Of a DNA stretch of 64,000 bases, positions 1-10,061 are shown in pieces. Origin of the DNA: Globodera rostochiensis. Lineage: Eukaryota > Nematoda > Chromadorea > Rhabditida > Heteroderidae. The stretch spans positions 744,001 to 808,000 of the forward strand of contig JAEVLN010000013.1 of NCBI GenBank assembly GCA_018350325.1. Direction: 5' to 3'. Position numbers and translations under genes: made by a program. Numbering within the stretch: the stretch's first letter is position 1; every line of letters starts with the position of its first letter. The notes below the pieces were generated by a model. The model saw only the letters and a list, made by a program, of their open reading frames with translations. It had not been told where the DNA came from and did not search any database.

Positions 1-240
1 ATTCCTGTTCACACATTTCACTTGGCCATGTTGTAACTGATCATTTTATCCACTTCACATCATTTATCCGCCAAGGCAATAAATCGCTTAAGGAGCGAAC
101 TGTTCGGGGAGGTCAAGGTGGCCAGGAGTCGGTCAGCAGTGCGGACTGGTGCCTAACCGGCATCCCCAGCCAGTCGCGCCGCCTTCTCATGTGTGGGGAA
201 GGTGAGGATTGTGAACCCCAGTGAAGGATCCGCTAAAAGG

Positions 241-311
241 GTGCACGTAGCTCACTTGGTTAGAGCTCAGCACGGATTGCTGCGGTTGGAGGTTCGATTC
301 CTGTCGGGCGC
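241..311 (+). pseudogene. tRNA-like sequence (degenerate)
   Basis: A cloverleaf can be drawn: acceptor GTGCACG against CGGGCGC (one mismatch), D stem GCTC/GAGC, and a perfect internal B box GGTTCGATTCC. The anticodon arm folds either with a five-base loop or a four-pair stem, and the T stem has a mismatch, so it is not a convincing functional tRNA. It may be a dead tRNA gene or the head of a tRNA-derived SINE. An identical copy is at 7205-7275. Confidence 0.5.
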
Positions 312-459
312 TTAACCTTTTATGATCCTTCAGCATCACAGGTCTCCTTACTCGTGCTATCATTCCCCAGCGAGTCCGTCCTCTACAATCTCGTCAAATT
401 TTACTCAGTAAGGTGATAAAATTGGATTCGAAGCTGTTAAATGAGGTGGTGGGTTATTA

Positions 460-645
460 AGGGGGCAGGATTTTTTCAACCTGCTCAGAGAATGCGGAAT
501 TATTAGAAGGTGCGGGATTAAAAAAGTGAATACGGTACCTACAGTCCATTGGACATTTGCGAAAGCGCCTTATGAATGAATGGTGGGCAAAATTGATGCT
601 TTTTTTGGACAATGTAATGCTTATTACAAAGTATTGGTTCAAAAA
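460..645 (+). promoter_or_regulatory. Upstream module of copy A
   Basis: This block (GGGGGCAGGATT..., CAACCTGCTCAGAGA..., AGTCCATTGGACATTTGCG...) recurs upstream of copies A, C, D and E, is degenerate before B (4139-4200), and has a relic at 55530-55600. Conservation at a fixed place 450-640 bases before each start suggests a promoter or co-duplicated flank. Short ORFs here on both strands copy with the block and have no recognisable product. Confidence 0.45.
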
Positions 646-1095
646 TATGAAGGCAAGAATTGTTAAAAATCAAACGTTGGACTTTAGACTTAAATGTTTT
701 TTCTGTAATTTTAATTTCGAAATCAAATTCGAAATCAACACATTTATACATAAAAGGGAAAATCGATTATTAATTATTCTTATTTGCTATTTTATCCGAT
801 ACCGGAAATATTTTTCACATAAAGAAATTTTCAACGTTTTATTTTATTTTCTTTTAAGCAATTTATAATAACGTACGTATTGCGTTGTCAACAATTTGAG
901 TAAGACAAAAATATGATTTATTTTGCTTAAATATTATACATTTTTATTCGTCAAAGCACAAAAATTGCTAATCTTAAATAATTCTAACCAAACGACTTAT
1001 TTGACAAACTTTGGCGGATAAATAAGAACAAATTTTAATAGTTAAATTTTTAATAGGACAAGAGAATGTTTTATTATATTTAAGCATAAATTAAT

Positions 1096-2474
1096 ATGAA
1101 ATTGAACATTCTACAAATAATTTGTTTAATAAATTATGTTGTTGCATTTCCAATATTTGACGAACTTTGGGAGACAAATCAATCGGAGCCTCAAACAAAC
1201 AACAAGCCAATTGAATCTCAGCCAAAAATCAAAGTTTGTTATATAAATTCCCCAGAATTTTTTTTTATTTATGGGATTTTGCTTTTTAATCCGGGAATTT
1301 AAATTAACTAATTTAAGGTTGAACCGCACGAAGAGCAATTTGATGAAAGATGGCAGGACAAATCTGCACTAAAAGGAGTCATAAAAGTTGAGCATGAACC
1401 ACATTATGTAGCAGTTAAAGTAGAAGGTGAGCCAAAAATATTCAAAGGATCAAAATATTCAAATTGCCTAATGATCTATTTTTTACAATAACACATTTAG
1501 GAACAGATAAAATTAAACATGAATTTGAATGGTGGGGCGAGGAGAGTGGTGAGTTTAAAAAACAATTGGAGGTTCGTGTTAAAGAAGAAGATCAAGACGG
1601 ACAAGCGCCCAACACTTCTGATCACAAAAAGATTGGAGATAATTCTAATAAACATTTGTCTGATCAAAAGAACTCAACTGATCAAGATGAGAATGTTGAT
1701 GAACAGAGAAATGAGTTTAATGAATGTGAAAAAATTGAGTCTGATCAACTCAAACGTGAAGTTATCCAAAAATTCCGTGAAATAAAAGATAATTATAAGA
1801 AGAAAAGAAAATATTCCAGAAAAGAATGGAGTCAAATTGATAGAAATATATCAAATAGTTTGGGTGTTGGTCGCACAACAATTTATAAATGGATCAAAGA
1901 ATTGGGTCTAAGTCGTGAAATAAAGTTTAAGTCAAAGTTTTCTGATTTAGAAAAACTTGAAATTTTGAAACAATTTGATAAGATAAAAATCAAATGCAAG
2001 CAAGCTAAACTCAAAAGCGGTTCAAAGAATGAACTCGATGAAAAAATAGCAAAAAAATTAAGCGTTTCTATAAGTACAATTATTCGATGGAAGCACAAAT
2101 TTGGCATTTCTCTCAGCAATAAAAAGTTCTCTGAATTAGAAAAACGGCAAATTTTAAAACAATTTGATGAAATAAAAAGCAAATGTAAGCAGGCCAAATT
2201 TAAAAACATTTTAATGCGCGAACTCGATAAAAAAATAGCAAAAAAATTGGGAGTTTCTAAAAGTAAAATTACTGAATGGAAGCGCGAATTCGACCTTTCT
2301 GTCAGCAACAAAATTTCTGATCCAACAAAAATTGGAATTTTGAAGAAATATGCAAAAATGAAAAGAAAGAATCAGAAAATGACAGATGACGTTATTGCTG
2401 ATATTTTGAACATATCATCAAGAAGCCTAACTAATTGGAAAAAACAATTTAAAGAAGAAATTAAGAACTTTTAA
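1096..2474 (+). CDS. Secreted multi-HTH protein, copy A (406 aa, 3 exons)
   Basis: Exons 1096-1233, 1318-1426 and 1501-2474 join in phase (0, then 1) into 407 codons. Residues 1-17 (MKLNILQIICLINYVVA) are a clear signal peptide. An acidic, Gln/Asp-rich linker with a WW pair follows to about residue 165. Four helix-turn-helix units then occupy about 167-220, 228-284, 291-350 and 354-400, each with the form IAKKLGVS-x-S-x-I-x-WK and a conserved tryptophan (W213, W279, W342, W395). The fold resembles the homeodomain-like HTH of transposases; no transposase catalytic domain is present. The lysine-rich C-terminal half could act as a nuclear signal. A secreted DNA-binding protein is inferred, not shown. 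Introns are 84 and 74 bases. Upstream and exons 1-2 resemble copy D; exon 3 resembles copy B. Confidence 0.85.
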
Positions 2475-2640
2475 ATGCGGAAGACCCCCCGACTCAACGA
2501 TGATGTTAAAATCTTTGTTTAATCTATTAATTTGTTTTTAATAAATATGACTATGTTTATATGTTAGAGATTTAATGTTTTTGCAGTAAGGTTCCGGCAC
2601 TCTCGAAAAAATCCCGAAAAATAGTCGAATAATTAGCAAT
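2475..2640. other. 3' flank of copy A
   Basis: AT-rich 3' flank with an AATAAA near 2540 that could serve as the polyadenylation signal. Related 3' flanks follow copies B and C. Confidence 0.5.
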
Positions 2641-3150
2641 TTGTTTACCACTCCTCACCTCAACTCCCTTCCTCTCTTCCCTTCCGTTCATTTCTTCCCT
2701 TTCAGTTCAGCTCTTTTTTTTCTCTCCAGTTCATCTCTCCCCCCCCCCCCCCCCCCCCCTCCCCCCTTCCCATGTTTCCCAACCGTTCACCTCTTCACTT
2801 CCTCTACCTCTTCACCCTTACTCTCTTCCTCCGTTCCCTTCCTTTCTTCTCTCCCGGCATCTCTTCCTTTATTCCCACTCCCCTTCTTTCTCACATCCAT
2901 CCCTTTCCGCTCTTCCAAACCTTTCACTTTCTTGCATCTCTTCATTCCTTCCCTTCCTTTCTTCATTTCCGTTAATCTCTTCCATTCCTCCACCTTCCCT
3001 TCTTCTCTTACCTTTCTTACTTCCTTTACTCTCTTCCTTCTTTCCGTATCTTTCTTCCATTCCTTTCTTCTCTTCCGTTCGTCTCTTCCTTTACTCTCCT
3101 CCCCTTCTTTTCCTCTCTTCTGTTCCTCCCTTCCTTTCCTCCACCTCATC
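2641..3150 (+). repeat. Polypyrimidine tract, ~500 bp
   Basis: Almost pure C/T on this strand (CTTCC and CTCTTCC steps), with an uninterrupted run of about 20 cytosines near 2740-2759. ORFs on both strands (Ser/Phe/Leu-rich plus strand, Lys/Arg/Glu-rich minus strand) follow from the composition and are not genes. Such mirror-like homopyrimidine DNA can adopt triplex structure. Confidence 0.85.
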
Positions 3151-3371
3151 GGGCCTCAGTTGTTCCGTGTTCACCCATGGGGTCAATTGAACCCAGTGGG
3201 TTTATTGGTATGGATTCACTCATGGGTTCGAGAACCCAGTGGATTTTGCTGGGACCTTCCGTAGATTCACCGCCCTAGGTTCGAATTGAACTCAGTGGAT
3301 TCGCTGGGCCCTCCCGGATTCACCGCCCTGGGTTCAAGCCAGGGGAGGATGGTGTGCGGTGCCCTCGGTGT
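3150..3371 (+). repeat. CCCAGTGG-rich dispersed repeat, copy 1 (partial)
   Basis: Shares its 3' part with 12780-12998 and 16200-16320. It has internal short repeats of the type GGATTCACCGCCCTGGGTTC and GAACCCAGTGGATT, and ends GGTGCCCTCGG. The 5' part, which includes a TATATAAGG box in copy 2, is missing here. Family unknown; no coding region seen. Confidence 0.75.
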
Positions 3372-3409
3372 TTACCAATTCATATTTATTTATTGAAGAT
3401 TAAAATAAT

Positions 3410-3643
3410 CTAAATTAATTTTAAATAAAAATTTTAATCATATTTCATACCGCAAATGGCTAAGTCGTCGACGCATTATTGCCTTTTTTTACAAAGACTA
3501 AAAATTTTAAAATACTTATACAAAAATTTATTATTGACAAATTTAGTTAGTTAATTTAAAAAAATTAGGTAATTAATGTTTTAAAAATTATCCTAATTTA
3601 CACAAACCAACTGTTGGAAATTCGCCTTCAGGAAATGAGTTAC
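3410..3643 (-). pseudogene. Displaced innexin gene fragment (exons 12-13)
   Basis: This stretch matches 21585-21846, which holds the 3' end of innexin exon 12, intron 12, exon 13 and part of intron 13, in the same orientation. About 36 bases inside exon 13 are missing here, with a GC microhomology at the deletion ends. Intronic sequence is kept, so the copy arose from DNA, not from mRNA. It cannot encode protein by itself. Confidence 0.85.
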
Positions 3644-4138
3644 TGGTGCTGACCAGGGTGATTTGACGGCAGGATAATGCCTCTGTCCAGGTAATCTTGA
3701 TCAGGTTATCTTAGCTCTGATACCGAACGGGAAGATTCCGATTCATCCAAGGCAACAAAACTTCCGAAAATTACATCCAATGGCCTTCCATTTTGTCTTT
3801 ATCCTCATTTGTGAGTGGACACTCTTTTTTGTTGCCAAAAGTAAAGAGAACTCATTGCCCAATTATGGGTCAAAATTCTAATCAAACCTTGTTCAGAATC
3901 TCTCAATTGAAGCAGTCTCTTTTTAGTTGGTTAATTTCTCATCACTTTAATTTCTTCAGAATCCAACATAAGGTTATTGAATTCGGCAGCTTGAACTATC
4001 ACTAATACCAAATTTCTTTAAATTTTTTGATCAAGTCCTTGTTTAAATTTTAAATTTAGTTTTGTTAATATTGTAAAAGATGTCACTGACATTGCTCCGG
4101 TAAACCAAGGACGCTGATTTGAATCCTAAACTACGTCA
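3644..4138. other. Unassigned spacer
   Basis: No gene, repeat or RNA recognised. A 70-codon ORF at 3793-4005 has no domain and no splice partners that I could find. Confidence 0.4.
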
Positions 4139-4200
4139 ATTAACTCCATTAGACATTTGTGAAAGTGCCATAAGAATGGTTAGCCAAAATTGATAGGTTT
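4139..4200 (+). promoter_or_regulatory. Degenerate upstream module of copy B
   Basis: Recognisable but diverged version of the module before the other copies (CCATTAGACATTTGTGAAAG). Its decay matches the broken state of copy B. Confidence 0.45.
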
Positions 4201-4426
4201 AAAAATTTGTTATTTTAATTTCGAATTAAATACCTTTATAGAAGAGAAATCAATTACTATTTCATCAGATAACGGAAACGAATCTTCACATGAAAGAAAT
4301 TTGCAACGTTTTATTTTTTATTTTTTAAGTTGAGAAATTTCTAATAATGTGAGTTATAATATTTCCCGGATTTTAAATGATTAATTAATAATAGTAGAGA
4401 ACGTTTTGTTTTAAGCATAAATTAAT

Positions 4427-6157
4427 ATGAAAATGAACATTCTACAAATAATTTGATTAATAAATTATGTTGGTACATTTCCAATATTTGACGAACTTTG
4501 GCAGACAAATCAAACGAAGCCTCAAGCAACCAACAATCCGATTGAATCTCAGCCAAAAATCAAAGTTTTCATATAAATTCCCCAGAGGGAATTGCTTTTT
4601 ATCCGGGAATTTAAATTAAATAATTTAAGGTTGAATCGAACGAGGAACAATTTGATGGAAGATGGCGGGACGAATCTGCATTTAAAAGAAACGTAAAAGT
4701 TGAGCATGAACCACATTATGGAGCAGTTAAGGTGGAAGGTGAACCACTTCGTGATAGAGAAAATAATTTAAAATTTCCAAAAAGAATAAATAATTTCAAT
4801 AACAAAACATTTTCAATAAAAAATAAATGCTTTTTTTACAAAACGTAAAACTTTTTGCAAAATTTTGGAACAAACAGAGCTGGATAAAATACTAATTTTG
4901 AGTCAAATTGGTTCTCCTAAATTCATAGAATCGAAAATTCAAAAACTTTATTTCTTTCACAATAACACATTCAGGAAAAGACAAAATTAAACATGAATTT
5001 GAATGGTGGGGCGAGGAGAGTGGTGAGTTTAAAAAACAATTGGAGGTTCGTGTTAAAGAAGAAGATAAAGACGGACAAGCTCCCAACACTTCTGATCACA
5101 AAAAGACTGGAGATAATTCTAATAAACATTTGTCTGATCAAAAGAACTCAACTGATCAAGATGAGAATGTTGATGAACAGAGAAATGAGTTTAATGAATG
5201 TGAAAAAATTGAGTCTGATCAACACAAACGTGAAATTATTCAGAAATTCCGTGAAATAAAAGATGATTATAAGAAGAAAAGAAAATATTCCAGAAAAGAA
5301 TGGTGTTATGGATGAGAAAAGAGAGAGAGCAAATGATCGGCCTTTGATCAAACCGACAACGCAATTTCTCCTCTCCCTCTCTTCTCCCTTTTTCCTCTAA
5401 CGGCCTTTCCCCAACCCTTCCCGTTATGTTTCGTTCTCCTCCCCAAACAGTTGTTGTGGGCCAAATCCCTCCCCATTGTTCGTTTATAAGATTGGATCTT
5501 TTTGTGATCGAGGTCAGTCTGTCAGTCCATCAGTTCGTTCGGCTAACAATTTGGCGGAGATTGAATAATAAAAGTAATTGCCGCATCGCCTTCGAACCTT
5601 TCCCCCCAAAAACACTCCAACTAAGAGGGTTAGCCCGGACTGCGAACCCTCCCATCCAGGGGCTTGCCCTTGGATGGGAGGGGGCCCAACAGTCCACGGG
5701 GACGGGCATATTAAATGGAGTCAAATTGATAGAAATATATCAAATAGTTTGGGTGTAAATCGCACAAAAATTTATAAATGGATCAAAGAATTGGGTCTAA
5801 ACCAAGAAAACTTTTCTGAGTTAGAAAAACTTGAAATTTTAAAACAATTTGATAAGATTAAAAGCAAATGTAAACAGGCAAAACTTAAAAACATTTCAAT
5901 GAATAAACTCGAAGACAATATTTGCAAGAAATTATGCGTATGTGCCAGAACAATTACTGAATGGAAGCGCAAATTTGGCCTTTCTTTCAGCAACAAAATT
6001 CCTGATCCAACAAAAATTGGAATTTGAAGAAATATACCAAAATGAAAGAAGGAACCCGAAAATGACAGATGCCGTTATTGCTGATATTTTGAACATATCA
6101 TCAAGAAGCCTAACTAATTGGAAAAAACAATTTAAGGAAGAAATTAAGAACTTTTAA
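4427..6157 (+). pseudogene. Broken multi-HTH gene, copy B
   Basis: Exon equivalents are 4427-4564, 4630-4738, 4975-5303 and 5719-6157. Four lesions are visible: codon 10 is TGA (4454-4456) where intact copies have Cys TGT; a 410-bp insertion splits the first HTH unit after Glu-Trp; and two single-base deletions near 6026-6045 shift the frame before the last unit. The HTH content is one unit fewer than A (three instead of four). Its exon 3 is otherwise very close to copy A, including the WWGEESGEF segment, which suggests recent sequence exchange or recent death. Confidence 0.9.
5304..5713. mobile_element. Solo-LTR-like insertion in copy B
   Basis: A 410-bp block interrupts the exon and is flanked by the direct repeat AATGG (5299-5303 and 5714-5718), as expected for a 5-bp target duplication. 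It starts TGTTATGG, a common LTR start, and contains GTTTATAAG and AATAATAAAAG, which could be LTR TATA and poly(A) signals. It ends CATATTA instead of the usual CA, so the LTR call is tentative; no internal retroelement genes are present. Confidence 0.6.
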
Positions 6158-6964
6158 ATACGGACTTTGTAGACCCCCCGACTCAACGATGATGCTAAAA
6201 TCTTTTAGTTATTTAATCTATTTAATTTGTTTTTAAAAAATATGACTAGGTTTATATGTTTTTTTTTAATTTTCCAATTTTTTTTAATTGCAAAATATTG
6301 CTTTTATCATCTACGGACTTTATAGACCCCCAACTCAACTGAAGACGTTTTTTAAATCGGATCAGCAAACTACTAATGGAAGACAATTTCGTAACTTTGC
6401 TTAAATAAAAAATTAGAATCTTTTGTGCATAGATTCAATTTTTATTGAAAAGGTGGCCACACAAATCGATTGACATATTATCCCCCCCCCCTCTCACCTC
6501 ATATTCTAATTTTCCTGAAAATCAGTACAATAGAATTTGGATAAAAACGAACAAATTTGTTATATTTTGAACATCAAATTACGAATTATCCAGAAAATCA
6601 GTACAAAATCAATACGCCGAGCTGAAATCAGTACATTCTGACAATCAGTACATTTTTAATTTGTCAGACTCGGCCTCTTAAAATCAGTACATTTCTGATA
6701 AATAAGTACAGTTACGAGCAATGCTTTATTGTCAAAGGTGAGTATGAAGGCATGGGGCGTTTCAGAAGAATGAAAAGACAGAAAAAGCGTCAAATAAAGC
6801 CAAACCAATCGAGCAAAAATGTCCGATCTCACGCACATTTAAAGGAGAAGATGAACGGAGATGGGGACACTTCGCAAGATCCTCGGAGTTGGAGTCGGAT
6901 AGTCGATCGAGATTTAGATCAGATAAATTTAAATTCTTTTCATCGGACTGCTTTCAGAAGCTTC
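6158..6964. repeat. 3' flank of copy B and dispersed CAGTACA repeat
   Basis: The first ~200 bases match the 3' flank of copy C. From about 6420 the sequence resembles flanks near 20185-20260 (including a C-run), and 6510-6620 resembles 63600-63660 (ACGAATTATCC, AATCAGTACAATAGAATTT). Multiple AATCAGTACA steps occur at 6520-6710. No gene found. Confidence 0.55.
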
Positions 6965-7204
6965 ATTCCTGTTCACACATTTCACTTGGCCATGTTGTAA
7001 CTGATCATTTTATCCACTTCACATCATTTATCCGCCAAGGCAATAAATCGCTTAAGGAGCGAACTGTTCGGGGAGGTCAAGGTGGCCAGGAGTCGGTCAG
7101 CAGTGCGGACTGGTGCCTAACCGGCATCCCCAGCCAGTCGCGCCGCCTTCTCATGTGTGGGGAAGGTGAGGATTGTGAACCCCAGTGAAGGATCCGCTAA
7201 AAGG

Positions 7205-7275
7205 GTGCACGTAGCTCACTTGGTTAGAGCTCAGCACGGATTGCTGCGGTTGGAGGTTCGATTCCTGTCGGGCGC
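7205..7275 (+). pseudogene. tRNA-like sequence, second copy
   Basis: Same sequence as 241-311, carried by the block duplication. Confidence 0.5.
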
Positions 7276-7423
7276 TTAACCTTTTATGATCCTTCAGCAT
7301 CACAGGTCTCCTTACTCGTGCTATCATTCCCCAGCGAGTCCGTCCTCTACAATCTCGTCAAATTTTACTCAGTAAGGTGATAAAATTGGATTCGAAGCTG
7401 TTAAATGAGGTGGTGGGTTATTA

Positions 7424-7610
7424 AGGGGGCAGGATTTTTTCAACCTGCTCAGAGAATGCGGAATTATTAGAAGGTGCGGGATTAAAAAAGTGAATACGGT
7501 ACCTACAGTCCATTGGACATTTGCGAAAGCGCCTTATGAATGAATGGTGGGCAAAATTGATGCTTTTTTTGGACAATGTAATGCTTATTACAAAGTATTG
7601 GTTCAAAAAT
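7424..7610 (+). promoter_or_regulatory. Upstream module of copy C
   Basis: Same module as 460-645, about 450 bases before the copy C start. Confidence 0.45.
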
Positions 7611-8058
7611 ATGAAGGCAAGAATGGTTAAAAGTCAAACGTTGGACTTTAGACTTAAATGTTTTTTCTGTAATTTTAATTTCGAAATCAAATTCGAAATC
7701 AACACATTTATACATAAAAGGGAAAATCGATTATTAATTATTCTTATTTGCTATTTTATCCGATACCGGAAATATTTTTCACATAAAGAAATTTTCAACG
7801 TTTTATTTTATTTTCTTTTAAGCAATTTATAATAACGTACGTATTGCGTTGTCAACAATTTGAGTAAGACAAAAATATGATTTATTTTGCTTAAATATTA
7901 AACATTTTTATTTGTCAAAGCACAAAATTGCAAATCTTAAATAATTCTAACCAAACGACTTATTTGACAAACTTTGGCGGAGAAATGAGAACAAATTTTA
8001 AAGTTTTTCTATTCATAAATTAATAACAAGATAATTTTTTATTTAGTTAAATTTAATT

Positions 8059-9474
8059 ATGAAATTGAACATTCTACAAATAATTTGTTTAATAAATTAT
8101 GTTGTTACATTTCCTGATGAATTATTTGATGAACTTTGGCAGACAAATCAATCGGAGCCTCAAGCAACCAACAATCCGATTGAATCTCAGTCAAAAATCA
8201 AAGTTTGCAAAATAAATTCCCCAAGAATTTTGTTTTTATTTATGGTTTTTTGCTTTTTAATCCAAGAATCTTAATTAACTAATTTAAGGTTAAATCGAAC
8301 GAGGAACAATTTGATAGAGACGAATCTGCACTTAAAAGAAACGTAAAAGTTGAACATGAACCACATTATGGAGCAGTTAAAGTGGAAGGTGAGCCACTTC
8401 ATAAAAAGAAAAATATTTAAAATTTCCAAAAAGAATAAATTTCAATAGTTACAAAACATTTTCAATAAAAAATAAATGTTATGAAACGCACTTAAACAAA
8501 TAGTAAAGAATTTTGGGTCAGAATTTGGTTTAATATTTATAGGATCGATTAATTGCATAAATCTAATCATTTATATTTTTATAATAACACATTCATGAAC
8601 AGTTGAAATCAAACATGAATCAGCGGATGAACTTGATCAGGAAAATTCTAATAAACATTTGTCTGATCAAAATAACTCAACTGATCAAGATGAGAGTGTT
8701 GATGAACGGCAAAATGAGTTTAATGAATGTGAAAAAATTGAGTCTGATCAACTCAAACGTGAAGTTATCCAAAAATTCCGTGAAATAAAAGATAATTATA
8801 AGAAGAACAGAAAATATTCAAATAAAGAATGGGTTCAAATTGATAGAAATATATCAAATGGTTTGGGTGTAAATCGCACAAAAGTGTATAAATGGAGCAA
8901 AGAATTGGGTCTAAGCCGAGAAACAAAGTTTAAACCAAAGTTTTCTGAGTTTGAAAAAAATAAAATTTTGAAACAATTTGATGAGATAAAAAGCAAATGT
9001 ACGAAGGCAAAACTCAAAAACATTTCAAAGAATGAACTTGATAAGAAAATAGCAATAAAATTGGGCGTTTGTACGAGAACAATTTATGAATGGAAGCGCA
9101 AATATGTCATTTCTGTCAGCAATAAAAAGTTTTCTGATTTAGAACAACGTCAAATTTTAAAACAATTTGATGAGATAAAAAACAAATGTAGGCAGGCAAA
9201 CCTCAAGAATCCAAAGAATGAACTCGATAAAAAAATAGCAAAAAAATTGGGCGTTTCTGCCGCCACAATTACTGAATGGAAGCGTAAATTTGGCCTTTCT
9301 TTCAGCAACATAATTTCTGATCAAACAAAAATTGGAATTTTGAAGAAATATACCAAAATGAAAAGAAAGAACCCGAAAATGACAGATGCCGTTATTGCTG
9401 ATATTTTGAACATATCATCAAGAAGCCTAACTAATTGGAAAAAACAATTTAAGGAAGAAATTAAGAACTTTTAA
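8059..9474 (+). CDS. Secreted multi-HTH protein, copy C (371 aa, 3 exons)
   Basis: Exons 8059-8202, 8289-8388 and 8603-9474 join into 372 codons. The signal peptide is MKLNILQIICLINYVVT. Four HTH units follow the acidic linker, with recognition-helix regions GVNRTKVYKW, GVCTRTIYEW, GVSAATITEW and NISSRSLTNW. The acceptor used by all sister copies (TTCAG before GAACAG) reads TTCAT here; the AG six bases downstream (8601-8602) restores the frame exactly, at the cost of two residues. Exon 3 lacks the WW segment of A, B and E and begins with a short acidic stretch as in D. A large composite transposon lies 160 bases after the stop. Confidence 0.8.
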
Positions 9475-9632
9475 ATACGGACTTTGTAGACCCCTCGACT
9501 CAACGATGATGCTAAAATCTTTTAGTTATTTAATCTATTTAATTTGTTTTTAAAAAATATGACTAGGTTTATTTGTTTTTTTTCCTTTTTTTTCATTGCA
9601 AAATATTGCTTTGTCATCAACGGACTTTATAG
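9475..9632. other. 3' flank of copy C
   Basis: Close match to the 3' flank of copy B (CGGACTTTGTAGACCCC). The motif CGGACTTTATAG at its end is the transposon target site. Confidence 0.6.
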
Positions 9633-9986
9633 TAGAGATCGGAATTTTCAAATGACACGGGCAAGGGTTACCGACCTACACGGGCAAGGGCTACACGGGC
9701 TAAAACCCCGTGTACCCCGTGTTTTGCAAAGACACGGGGTCCGTACGCGGGCAAGGGTTTTTTTGAAAATTGAAGTATTTTTTCAATAAAACACTCGATA
9801 AAATATTGAAATTTACCTCAATATATTTAGTACAGACATTTCAACAAATTTAACAATAATTCTATGCAAATTTATCTTGACTAGAGCGCGGAAAAATAAA
9901 AAACATTGTTTTTTGTTCTTTTTTTAAATCTTGATTACTTCAAATAATTTGTTATGAAAATCCCGGATCAGATTTTTAAAAGGTGT

Positions 9987-10010
9987 CGGCGGTGCCGAAA
10001 GGCGCCGCCG
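9987..10010. repeat. GC-rich hairpin repeat, copy 1
   Basis: Hairpin arms CGGCGGTGCC and GGCGCCGCCG around loop GAAA; one of eight related hairpins in the window. Confidence 0.7.
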
Positions 10011-10061
10011 CCGCGGTGCGACATTTGCGGACGGGCATTTGCGGACGGACATTTGCAGACG

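Larger units (their letters stand above)
1..1012. repeat. Left copy of ~6.96-kb duplicated block
   Basis: This flank is nearly identical to 6965-7976, with an offset of 6964 bases and only a few substitutions. It carries a tRNA-like sequence and the upstream module of the multi-HTH genes. Similarity to the second copy fades near 1014, where the sequence switches to that found upstream of copy D (14286 onward). The window begins inside this block, so its true left edge is not visible. Confidence 0.9.
6965..7976. repeat. Right copy of duplicated block 1-1012
   Basis: Near-identical repeat of the window's first kilobase, placed immediately upstream of copy C just as the first lies upstream of copy A. 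It shows that a unit of gene plus flank was duplicated in tandem. Confidence 0.9.

Noticed and set aside
557..868. 103-codon ORF duplicated at 7521-7832
   Set aside because: Conserved only because the whole block is a recent duplication; overlapping antisense ORFs are equally conserved and the module is degenerate before copies B, D and E.
2641..3264. 207-codon plus-strand ORF in the pyrimidine tract
   Set aside because: Composition-driven; the opposite strand is equally open and no domain or splice context exists.
5578..6027. 149-codon ORF running from the insertion into copy B
   Set aside because: Chance read-through from the inserted element into the broken HTH exon.
8457..8602. Copy C as a pseudogene because of its lost acceptor
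   Set aside because: The AG six bases downstream restores the frame and no other lesion is visible in 372 codons.
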